Below, piece after piece: positions 1 to 7,763 of a DNA stretch of 64,000 bases. Positions within the stretch are counted from its first letter, which is position 1, and the number at the start of each line of letters is the position of its first letter. The position numbers and the translations under genes were made by a program. Source of the DNA: JANPBY01 sp963851405 (GTDB lineage Bacteria > Actinomycetota > Actinomycetes > DATJPE01); the NCBI GenBank assembly GCA_963851405.1, contig CAWKPB010000001.1, positions 310,001 to 374,000 of the forward strand. The letters run 5' to 3'. The notes beneath the pieces were generated by a model, which saw only the letters and a list, made by a program, of their open reading frames with translations, ran no database searches and was not told the origin of the DNA.

Positions 1-281
1 CCTTCGGCGTCATCGGTGACCGTCGACGCACCGAGCCTGATCGTGGCCAGGTAGCTCTTGTCAGTCAGCGCGAGGTGCCCCAACAGCTTCGTGGCACGCT
101 CGATCCCCAAGACGAGGACCCCGGTCGCCATCGGGTCGAGCGTGCCGGCGTGACCGACGCGTCTCGTGCCTGCCAGCCGCCGAACCCGACCCACGACATC
201 GTGCGAGGTCCAGTCAGCTGGCTTGTCGACCACCACCACTCCTGGCGGAGGCGCCGGTCGCGCAGTTGAGGCCACGCTCAA
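1..281 (-). CDS. truB: tRNA pseudouridine(55) synthase TruB (N-terminal part, cut by window edge)
   Basis: TruB converts U55 of tRNA to pseudouridine in the cytoplasm. Only about the first 93 residues are present; the rest lies left of position 1. The reverse strand reads an N-terminal VVVVDKPADWTSHDVV motif and then AGTLDPMATGVLVLG, the family's catalytic GTLDP segment with its aspartate. The TTG at 281-279 overlaps the rbfA stop (TTGA), which suggests translational coupling. It is the last gene seen of the rimP-nusA-ylxR-infB-DUF503-rbfA-truB run. The start is inferred from the overlap and family alignment; family assignment is firm. Confidence 0.9.
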   Translation of the reverse strand, partial: MSVASTARPAPPPGVVVVDKPADWTSHDVVGRVRRLAGTRRVGHAGTLDPMATGVLVLGIERATKLLGHLALTDKSYLATIRLGASTVTDDAE

Positions 282-757
282 CCCCTCGAGAGGCCTGGTT
301 CGTCCGCCTCGTCCGCCTCGTCCGCCTCGTCCAGCTCGCGCGGCGCTCGATAGGGGTCGGCTTCGCCCGCGAACGTGGCGCCAGCCGCCGCAGCATGGAC
401 CTGCTCATCGGCCGCCTTGGCCTCCACCAGCAGATCTTCGATGATCCGCGCATTCTCGGGAATGGCGTCAGCGATGAACGCCAGCGAAGGCGTGTGGCGA
501 ACACCTGTCTGGCGACCCACTTCGCTGCGCAGCACCCCCTTGGCACTCTCAAGCGCGGTCGCAGTCAACGCGCGCTCCTCGTCAGAGCCGTACACCGTGT
601 AGAAGACCGTGGCCTCTCGCAGGTCGTTGGTGATGCGCGTGTCGGTGACCGTGACGAACCCCAGCCGCGGGTCCTTGACCTTGGTTTCGAGCGTCTCCGC
701 CACGATGACCTTGATCCGGTCGGCGAGCTTGCGAGCCCGAGCTTCATGCGCGGTCAT
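278..757 (-). CDS. rbfA: 30S ribosome-binding factor RbfA
   Basis: RbfA binds the 30S subunit and helps late 16S rRNA maturation. The 159-residue product carries the expected KH-like core (about residues 5-115), with the DPRLGFVTVTDTRIT segment early on. After the core comes a short acidic tail containing DEADEADEADE, encoded by three exact 9-bp repeats at 301-327. The gene starts at ATG 757, which overlaps the stop of the DUF503 gene (ATGA), and it ends overlapping truB. The tail is longer than in compact RbfA proteins, but tails vary in actinobacteria. Confidence 0.95.
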   Translation of the reverse strand: MTAHEARARKLADRIKVIVAETLETKVKDPRLGFVTVTDTRITNDLREATVFYTVYGSDEERALTATALESAKGVLRSEVGRQTGVRHTPSLAFIADAIPENARIIEDLLVEAKAADEQVHAAAAGATFAGEADPYRAPRELDEADEADEADEPGLSRG

Positions 758-1050
758 GCGTCCTCCTCGGAGTGGAATCGGCGCCTGGCCGACAGCAGGT
801 CGATCTCGGGGCGGGCAGCGACCAACCGTTCGCAGGCATCGAGGATCTCGACACAGTGTGCTTGGTCGGGTGCCACCACCGCGACCCCGAGCAGAGCTCG
901 CCGATGTAGATCGAGGTAGCCGGCCTCGGCCGCCGCAACCTCGAAGCGCCGCCGCACCTCGGCCACGATGGGCCGCACCACGGAACGCTTCTCCTTCAGC
1001 GAGTGGACGTCACCGAGCAGCAGATCGAGACTGAGCACCCCGACGAACAC
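754..1050 (-). CDS. DUF503 family protein
   Basis: A 98-residue conserved protein of unknown function, usually found between infB and rbfA in Gram-positive bacteria. The family signature VFVGVLSLDLLLGDVHSLK is at the very N-terminus and is followed by KEKRSVVRPIV. The frame stays open 60 bases further upstream, but the GTG at 1050 matches the usual family start. The stop overlaps the rbfA start by four bases. It has no signal peptide or membrane segment. A role linked to translation or ribosome assembly is inferred only from its neighbours. Confidence 0.88.
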   Translation of the reverse strand: MFVGVLSLDLLLGDVHSLKEKRSVVRPIVAEVRRRFEVAAAEAGYLDLHRRALLGVAVVAPDQAHCVEILDACERLVAARPEIDLLSARRRFHSEEDA

Positions 1051-1222
1051 AGCCTCACCGCCTTGCCCTCTGGTCGTGGGTCCGATGACCGGCCCCTGCG
1101 CGTCTTGCATCCGACGTCGGCCCTTCGGCCGACGAGCTCCCTACGAAACGCCCCGGAACCGACCATCGGACCCACGAGCGCGTACTAAACACTCGGAGTC
1201 GGGCGTCGAACCGACCAGCCAA

Positions 1223-3977
1223 CTAGCTTCGAGGCTTTTCTCTCATCTCAAAGGTCTCGATAACGTCGTCGGGCTTGATGTCGTTGTACGACCCGAGGCC
1301 GATGCCGCACTCGAAGCCCTCTCGCACCTCCGTCGCATCGTCCTTGAACCGCTTGAGGGAGTCGATGGTGAGGTTGTCGGCGACGACCACACCGTCGCGA
1401 ATGAGCCGAGCCTTGGAGTTGCGGACGATGGTGCCACTGCGCACCAACGAACCGGCGATGTTGCCGAACTTCGAGGAACGGAAGACCTCTCGCACCTCGG
1501 CCGAGCCGAGCGAAGCCTCCTCGAACTCCGGCTTGAGCATGCCCTTGAGGGCCGCTTCGATGTCATCGATGGCCGCGTAGATGACCGAGTAGTAGCGCAC
1601 GTCGACGCCCTCACGATCGATCAGGTCACCCACGCGCTCGGCCGGTCGGACGTTGAAGCCCAAGATGACTGCGTTCGACGCGACCGCGAGGTTGACGTCG
1701 TTTTGCGTGATGGCCCCGACGCCACGGTCGATGACCCGCAAGGAGACCTCTTCGCCGACCTCGATGTTGAGCAGTGCGTCCTCGAGCGCCTCCACCGAAC
1801 CGGAGACATCGCCCTTGAGGATGAGGTTGAGCGTCTCGGTGCGACCCTCTTCGAGGGACTTGAACAAGTCCTCGAGCGTACGACGACCCCTCCGCTTGGC
1901 CAGCTCCGCGTTGCGCTCGCGGGCGGACCGACGCTCGGCGATCTGGCGAGCGACCCGGTCCTCGGGAACGACGAGGAAACTGCCCCCGGCGTCGGGAACC
2001 GAGGTCAGACCGAGCACCAGAACCGGCGTCGCGGGACCCGCCTCTTCCAGGGTATTGCCGTGCTCGTCGAGCATGGCCCGTACCCGGCCGAAGGCTTCAC
2101 CGGCGACGATGGAATCTCCGGAGCGCAGCGTCCCTCGCTGGACCAGCACGGTGGCCACCGGCCCGCGGCCGCGGTCGAGGTGAGCCTCGATCGCCACACC
2201 CTGCGCGTCCTGCGACGCGTTTGCGCGCAGGTCGAGCGAAGCGTCAGCGGTCAACAGCACGGCGTCGAGCAGCGCCTCGATGTTGAGTCCCTCGCGCGCA
2301 GAGACGTCCACGAACATCGTCTCGCCGCCGTACTCCTCGGCGACCAGCCCGTATTCCGTGAGCTGGCCTCGGACCTTCGCGGGGTCAGCGCCTTCCTTGT
2401 CGATCTTGTTGACCGCGACCACGATCGGCACGTTGGCCGCCTGGGCGTGGTTGAGCGCCTCGATCGTCTGCGGCTTCACACCATCGTCGGCCGCAACGAC
2501 GAGAATCGCGATGTCGGTGACCTTGGCTCCACGGGCACGCATGGCGGTGAACGCCTCGTGTCCGGGGGTGTCGATGAAGGTGATCGTCGGTCGATCCTCG
2601 TGCAGGGTGCACCTGGTAGGCGCCGATGTGCTGGGTGATCCCACCGGCCTCGGCCTTGACGACGTCGGTGTTGCGGATCGCGTCGAGCAGTCGAGTCTTT
2701 CCGTGGTCGACGTGACCCATGACGGTGACGACCGGCGGACGGCTCACCAAGGTCGTCCTCGTCGCCTTCGTTCGCCTCCGAACTCAAGGTCGAACGACTC
2801 CAGCAGCTCGCGGTCTTCGTCTTCGGGGAGACGACTGGACGTCGAAGTTGAGCTCGGCACCCAACAGCGTGCAGGGTGTCGTCGTTGACCGACTGCGTCG
2901 CGGTCACCATCTCGCCCAGGTTGAACATGATCTGGACGAGCGAGGCCGGGTTGGCATTGATCTTCTCGGCGAAGTCGCTGAGAGAAGCGCCGCGCGGCAT
3001 CCGAACGGTTTCGCCGTTGCCGCGAGGAGCCATCACGCCGCCGATCGTCGGCGCCTGCATGTTGTCGAACTCTTGACGCCGCTGCTTCTTGGACTTGCGG
3101 CCGCGGGTCGGACGTCCGCCGGGACGACCGAACGCGCCAGCCGTGCCGCCGCCGCGTCCGCGGTTGCCGCCACCGCCTGGACGACCCGAGAATCCGCCGG
3201 GTCGGCCGGCATAGCCACCGCCACCACCACCGCCGGCGCCACCGCCACCCGGGGCGCCCGGCCGGCCGCCGTACGCCGGACGGGAACCACCGGAGCGCCG
3301 CCACCTGGGCCGGGCGCGTCCACCGGGACGGCCGCCGGGAGCGCCCGGGCCTGCGGGGCCGGGGCGCGTGGGCATCATGGCCGGATTCGGCCGAGGTCCG
3401 CCTGGGCGCGGGGCGCCGGGGACTCCCCCGGGCCGAGGCCCGCCGGGGCGCAGCGCCGTCCGCGGGACGGGCGAGGCGCGGGCGCCTGCCATGCGCGAGG
3501 CGGAGCTGAAGGGGTTGTTGCCGGGGCGCGGAGCACCAGCCGGACGAGGCGTGGGACGCGCTGGCGCGCTGGCGGCCGGAGCAACCGGTGCCGCAGGGGC
3601 GGCGGGCCCGGGAGTGGGCGGCGACCGTGGGGGCAGGCGGAGGGCCCGGTGATGCCGGCTGGCGTTGGCGCGGACGGCGTTGGAGGCGCCACGGGTGCTT
3701 GGCCGCCAACTCGTCGGCCGCGGGGACCTGAGGAGCTCGGGCGGTCAGCTCGGCCGCGGCCTTCTTCGCGGCCTGTCGCCTTCTTCGCCGGGGCGGCGGC
3801 GCTTCGTCGCCTGGGCGGCGGGGCGGGGAAGGCCTCCTTCAGCTTCTTGACGACCGGCGCCTCGATGGTGGAGGACGCCGAACGGACGAACTCCCCCATG
3901 TCTTGCAGCTTGGTCACGAGGACCTTGCTCTCGACGCCGAGCTCTTTCGCGAGTTCATAGACCCGGACCTTGGCCAC
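1223..3977 (-). pseudogene. infB: translation initiation factor IF-2, reading frame broken by about nine apparent indels
   Basis: IF-2 is the GTPase that brings fMet-tRNA to the 30S subunit. All parts are visible but spread over three frames: N-terminal MAKVRVYELAKELGVESK at 3977, an Ala/Pro/Gly-rich linker, the IF2-N segment RGKSKKQRRQEFDNMQAPT-like near 3090, G-domain VMGHVDHGKT near 2720, DTPGHEAFTAM near 2560, NKID near 2400, and an intact C-terminal half to 1223. I place frame changes near 3772, 3690, 3640, 2870, 2837, 2827, 2770, 2745 and 2605. Five look like one-base insertions and four like deletions. The span is 2755 nt, so the net +1 correction gives 2754 nt and 917 residues. IF-2 is normally essential and single copy, so sequence error is likelier than decay. 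Confidence 0.9.
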
Positions 3978-4084
3978 AGCTCTCCTGGTTTTGGTCCGAG
4001 CCGGTGAAGGCAGGGACCGTCGTTACGGGGACGTACTCATCGCTGCGTGCTCATCGAGCGCTCATCGGTGGAACCCGCTTTCGG

Positions 4085-4381
4085 TCACGTTGGTGGTGCG
4101 TGCAGGGTCGTGCGCTTCTGTCGATTGAGCTGGTCTTCCGCTGGCCGCACCGCAGCCGGGTCCGGGGACTCGCTCAGGCGCAGGGCCCGGGCGAACGAAC
4201 GACGACTGATGGCGAGCTCGAGGCAGGTGGTCGTGGAGTGGATGTACGCCCCGCGACCGGGCTGTAGCGCCCGGGCATCGGGGAGCAGAACTCCATCGAC
4301 AGCCACAACGCGCAACAGGTCAGATTTGGCGACCTTCGAACGGCACCCGACGCACGTGCGTTGAGGGCTGATGAGGGCCAC
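4085..4381 (-). CDS. ylxR: YlxR family RNA-binding protein (DUF448, RnpM-like)
   Basis: A 98-residue basic protein of the YlxR family, which lies between nusA and infB across many bacteria; in Firmicutes it has been reported to act with RNase P. The hallmark PQRTCVGCR motif is at about residues 6-14 and GRGAYIHST at about residues 43-51. Spacing to nusA (35 bp) and infB (107 bp) fits one transcription unit. A TAGACT hexamer at 4401-4406 just upstream could be a minor promoter, but I see no convincing -35 box. Confidence 0.9.
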   Translation of the reverse strand: MALISPQRTCVGCRSKVAKSDLLRVVAVDGVLLPDARALQPGRGAYIHSTTTCLELAISRRSFARALRLSESPDPAAVRPAEDQLNRQKRTTLHAPPT

Positions 4382-4416
4382 CGAAGATCCGGCGCCGCCG
4401 AGTCTACCTTGCTCGC

Positions 4417-5463
4417 TCAGTCCCCCACGCCCTCGGCTCGCGCATCCGGCATGGGAGGCGCTTCGCCGTTGGCTCCGGCTGGCCCGTCCTCGACCGGAGA
4501 CGGGGCATCGGAGCGGATATCGATGCGCCAGCCGGTCAGCCGCGCGGCCAACCGGGCATTTTGGCCCTCTTTCCCGATCGCCAAGGACAGTTGGTAGTCA
4601 GGCACGGTCACGCGAGCCACGCGGGCCTCCAGGTCCACGATCTCCACGTGTTGGACCTTCGCTGGCTGGAGCGCCTCCGCAACGAAGGACGCAGGATCCG
4701 CGGACCAATCGACGATGTCGATCTTCTCGCCGTGGAGCTCGGTCATCACGGCCCGCGCCCGCGCACCCATGGGGCCGATGCAGGAGCCCTTGGCGTTGAC
4801 GCCCTGCCGGTTGGAGCGCACAGCCAGCTTGCTCCGGTGACCAGCCTCTCGGGCGATGGCCACGATCTCCACCGTTCCGTCCGCGATCTCGGGCACCTCC
4901 TGCGCAAAGAGTTTTCGGACCAGGTTCGGATGAGTGCGGGACAGCCCCACCTGCGGACCTCGAATCCCCTTTCGAACGGCCACGACGTAACACTTCAGCC
5001 GCAGACCGTGCTCGTATTTCTTCCCGGGGACCTGCTCCTGCGCCGGGAGAAGGCCCTCGAGTTTGCCGAGGTTCACCATCACGTCGCGGGGGTGGCTGCC
5101 CTGCTGGATCATGCCGGCGACGATGTCGCCTTCCTTGCCATGGAACTCGCCGAACATCTGCTCGTCCTCGGCATCTCGCAATCGCTGCAGGATGACCTGC
5201 TTGGCCGTTGTGGCGGCGATCCGTCCGAAACCGTCGGGGGTGTCGTCGTACTCGCGCAGGACCGACCCGTCTTCGGCGAGTTCCGCCGCTAGGACCGTGA
5301 CGTGACCGGTCCCCCGGTCCAACTGCACACGACCCTTGGGCTGGGAGCCTTCCGTGTGGTGGTAGGCGACCAACAGCGCCGCTTCGATGGCCTCAACGAG
5401 AAGATCGAGGGACACGTCCTTTTCGCGCACCATGCCGCGCAGGGCATTCATGTCGATGTCCAT
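4417..5463 (-). CDS. nusA: transcription termination/antitermination protein NusA
   Basis: NusA binds RNA polymerase and nascent RNA and modulates pausing, termination and antitermination. The 348-residue product has the N-terminal RNAP-binding domain (MDIDMNALRGMVREKDVS), an S1 domain at about residues 110-190, and KH domains with NRQGVNAKGSCIGPMGARA and SLAIGKEGQNARLAARLTG. Length matches actinobacterial NusA, which lacks the C-terminal acidic repeats of E. coli. The frame is open further upstream, but ATG 5463 has a GAGAGG-type ribosome site and begins two bases after the rimP stop. Confidence 0.96.
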   Translation of the reverse strand: MDIDMNALRGMVREKDVSLDLLVEAIEAALLVAYHHTEGSQPKGRVQLDRGTGHVTVLAAELAEDGSVLREYDDTPDGFGRIAATTAKQVILQRLRDAEDEQMFGEFHGKEGDIVAGMIQQGSHPRDVMVNLGKLEGLLPAQEQVPGKKYEHGLRLKCYVVAVRKGIRGPQVGLSRTHPNLVRKLFAQEVPEIADGTVEIVAIAREAGHRSKLAVRSNRQGVNAKGSCIGPMGARARAVMTELHGEKIDIVDWSADPASFVAEALQPAKVQHVEIVDLEARVARVTVPDYQLSLAIGKEGQNARLAARLTGWRIDIRSDAPSPVEDGPAGANGEAPPMPDARAEGVGD

Positions 5464-5464
5464 G

Positions 5465-5950
5465 TCAGCCTGCCTCTCCGTCGACTGCGGGATCGGTTCG
5501 ATTGAACTCAACCTGAACCTGGGCGCGACGCACCTCGGAGTACGCGAACCGACGGTCGCGGCCCTCGACATCCAGGTCGACCCCAGTCGGGTCGGCCGCC
5601 TCGACGCGACCCACTGTGCTTTCCCCGGTCGTCCATTCGATCTTCACCAAACGCCCCACGGCTCGCCGCCAGTGCTTCGGCTCGGTCAGCGGGCGATCGA
5701 CCCCTGGAGATCCCACCTCAAGGACGTACGGCTGCTCGCCGAGCACATCCGTTGCGTCGAGGGCTTCCGACACCCGGCGGGAAACATCCGCCACGTCGTC
5801 GAGCGAGACCCCACCGTCCTTGTCGACCGCGACCCGAACCACTCGGCGCCGCCCAGCCGGGGTGATGGCGACACTGTCGAGATCAAGCCCTGAGGCCGCG
5901 ACAACCGGCGACAGAAGGGCCACGAGCTGCTCGGTGGTTGCGACGCTCAT
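5465..5950 (-). CDS. rimP: ribosome maturation factor RimP
   Basis: RimP assists 30S subunit assembly. The 161-residue protein has the N-terminal alpha/beta domain (VVRVAVDKDGGVSLDDVADV) with the conserved YVLEVGSPGVDRPL motif near residue 80, and a C-terminal SH3-like domain ending at FAYSEVRRAQVQVEF. The start at ATG 5950 follows a GAGGGG ribosome site. The longer open frame to 6304 has no family similarity before this methionine. It is the first gene of the minus-strand rimP-nusA-ylxR-infB-DUF503-rbfA-truB series and is divergent from the lipoprotein gene at 6075. Confidence 0.95.
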   Translation of the reverse strand: MSVATTEQLVALLSPVVAASGLDLDSVAITPAGRRRVVRVAVDKDGGVSLDDVADVSRRVSEALDATDVLGEQPYVLEVGSPGVDRPLTEPKHWRRAVGRLVKIEWTTGESTVGRVEAADPTGVDLDVEGRDRRFAYSEVRRAQVQVEFNRTDPAVDGEAG

Positions 5951-6074
5951 CGGGCCCCTCTTCTGTCGTATCGGCGTTTCACGTGACCCGCCGCGTACGT
6001 GCCGGTGGCCCCACGATAGCCCGTGCGCGGCACCGGCGAGGCTGACGTGGTGCTGGCCGTGACACCATCGGCTG

Positions 6075-6599
6075 ATGCCCCGGGAGACGACGCGCCGCGA
6101 GGTGCTCGCGGCCCTGGGGCTCGGGGCAGCCGCTGTTGGGATGCTCGGCCTTTCTGGATGCACCAGCACAGCCGCGCCACCGCCGCCGGATCCTGTCAAG
6201 TCTGCCGATGAGGTTGAGGCGGCGTCTGCGGCGGCCCGCGAATCGCTGCTCGCAGAGCGGGCGGCCGGTACGGCTCGAAAGCACCCCACGCTCACCTCGG
6301 CCACCGACGCTTCGCAAGCGCATGCCGCCCACGCCGCCGCCCTGGAGGACGTGGCGCGCGTCGTCGGCGGCCCAAGCGCGAGCGGGTCCCCGACGACCGG
6401 CCCGACACTGATCCCGGCCAGCCGTCAACGAGCCGCAACGGCGCTCGCGAACGCCGAACTTGCCGTGGCAGAGGCTCACCAGCAAGCACTCGTGCGGACC
6501 GGAGTGACCGGGGGGCTCGCTGCCTTGCTGGCCTCCGTGGCCGCTTCCGACGCGTCGTTCGCTCGCTCAATCGCTGGGCAGGGACGAGCGTCCGGGTGA
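6075..6599 (+). CDS. putative Tat-type lipoprotein, alanine-rich
   Basis: A 174-residue secreted protein. The N-terminus reads TTRREVLAALGLGAAAVGML followed by GLSGC, that is a twin-arginine-like motif, a hydrophobic stretch and a lipobox, so it is probably a membrane-anchored lipoprotein. The rest is Ala/Glu/Arg-rich and likely helical. It overlaps the start of the DUF4439 gene (GTGA at 6596-6599). Similar pairs of a helical lipoprotein and a DUF4439 protein occur divergently from rimP in other actinobacteria. The function is unknown; the pair may form a ferritin-like helical bundle at the cell surface, which is inference. Confidence 0.75.
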   Translation: MPRETTRREVLAALGLGAAAVGMLGLSGCTSTAAPPPPDPVKSADEVEAASAAARESLLAERAAGTARKHPTLTSATDASQAHAAHAAALEDVARVVGGPSASGSPTTGPTLIPASRQRAATALANAELAVAEAHQQALVRTGVTGGLAALLASVAASDASFARSIAGQGRASG

Positions 6600-7015
6600 C
6601 CCCAACCGAGCACTCCAGGTCGTTCTTTCGGGGCGAGCATGCGGCCGTGTACGGCTACGGGGTGGTGGGCGCCCGACTCCGAGGGCAGCCGGACGAGGCG
6701 GCCGCGCGAAGGTCGTACACGCGGCACACCGCGCGCCGGGATCGGGTTGCTGCCCTGATCGTCGCCGCCGGCGACACCCCGGTACCGGCAGCCCCGGCGT
6801 ACAACCTGGGAGGTCCCGTGACCGCAGCGGACCAGGCCCGTCGGTTGGCGGCCGAGGTCGAGGCTGCGCTGGTGGCGCCCTACCTCGACCTGGTGGCCGC
6901 GACCGAGGGCCGGGAGCGCTCGGCGCCTGCCGCCTGGGCGAGCGAGGCCGCGTCGCAGAGCGTGTTTTGGGGGGCGGAGCCCACCCCGTTCCCTGGCCTG
7001 AGCAATCAAGCCTGA
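6596..7015 (+). CDS. DUF4439 ferritin-like domain protein
   Basis: A 139-residue all-helical protein of the DUF4439 ferritin-like family. The early EHAAVYGYGVVGARL segment and a second helix with HTARRDRVAALI give the E...Y...H..R pattern seen in these domains. There is no signal peptide, so it may work with the lipoprotein encoded just upstream, whose stop it overlaps. Metal binding has not been shown for the family in this context and the full set of ferritin ligands is not evident. The stop codon lies inside a 14-bp direct repeat (6997-7038). Confidence 0.8.
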   Translation: MTPTEHSRSFFRGEHAAVYGYGVVGARLRGQPDEAAARRSYTRHTARRDRVAALIVAAGDTPVPAAPAYNLGGPVTAADQARRLAAEVEAALVAPYLDLVAATEGRERSAPAAWASEAASQSVFWGAEPTPFPGLSNQA

Positions 7016-7038
7016 GCAATCACGCCCGAGCAATAGAG
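6997..7038. repeat. three tandem copies of a 14-bp repeat
   Basis: Units are 6997-7010 CCTGAGCAATCAAG, 7011-7024 CCTGAGCAATCACG and 7025-7038 CCCGAGCAATAGAG. The first two differ at one position and the third is more diverged. The array spans the stop codon of the DUF4439 gene and the short gap between two convergent genes. It does not form an obvious terminator hairpin. Confidence 0.9.
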
Positions 7039-7049
7039 CCTGCGTCCAT

Positions 7050-7758
7050 CTACCGCCAAGCGTCGATGAGCGGCATGAGTTCGTCGAGGGTCTGAACCAC
7101 CGCATCCGGGTCCCCCTCGACGCGCCCCCGCTGCTCTGGGGGGATCACCGAGTGCGGCACCAGGACGGCCCGCATCCCCACTTCCTTCGCACCGTGCACG
7201 TCCTCGAAGGGTCGGTCGCCGACGAAGACGCACCGTGACGGGGTCGTCGACGCCCAGCGCGTCTACCACCGACAAGAAGGCCTCGGGGTGGGGCTTGGCC
7301 CAAGGGATCTCACTGGAGAAGACCGCGGCCGTCACGAGGTGGAGCACGCCATCACGAGCGAGAACTGCCTCGTGGTAGTCGCGCGTCCACAACGTGTTCG
7401 ACAAAATCCCGACCAGTACTCCACGATCGCGCAGGCCCTCGAACACAGAGATCACGTGAGGGTCAGTCCAGGTGTGCGGGTCCCAGGCCTCCTGATACGC
7501 CGACAGGGCCTCCTCGTGTCGGGACCCGTACGGCTCGATGCCCACGGAGGTCAAGACATCGTCCAGCGTGCCTGACCTCTGATGCTCTCGGGCCTTGGCC
7601 CAGGTCAACGCTTCGGCTTCGATGAGTTGCCCGGCCAATTCGTCGGCGCGCAACGGGTCGTAGACGGTCGTGTAGGCCCGCCAGATCTCTCGAATGTCGA
7701 GGGTGTGCCAGGGCGTCAACGTGCCACCCCAGTCGAAGATCACTGCATCGACGCCCAT
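7050..7758 (-). pseudogene. HAD-superfamily hydrolase with one apparent frameshift
   Basis: A haloacid dehalogenase-type phosphohydrolase. The N-terminal part shows motif I FDWGGTLTPWH (first Asp replaced in part by DWGG, common in one subgroup), motif II GILSNTLW and the motif III lysine in IPWAKPHPEAFLSVV. Near 7235 the frame breaks. Continuing in the next frame gives RCVFVGDRPFEDVHGAKEVG, which is motif IV, and then a natural C-terminus ending LIDAWR at 7050. One extra base in the GACCCCGTCACGG context explains it; 709 nt minus one gives 235 residues. It is probably a sequence error. The gene sits five bases after proS and may be co-transcribed with it. Confidence 0.8.
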
Positions 7759-7763
7759 CCAAG

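Noticed and set aside
968..2638. 556-residue plus-strand frame opposite infB
   Set aside because: High GC makes long antisense frames; the minus strand reads conserved IF-2.
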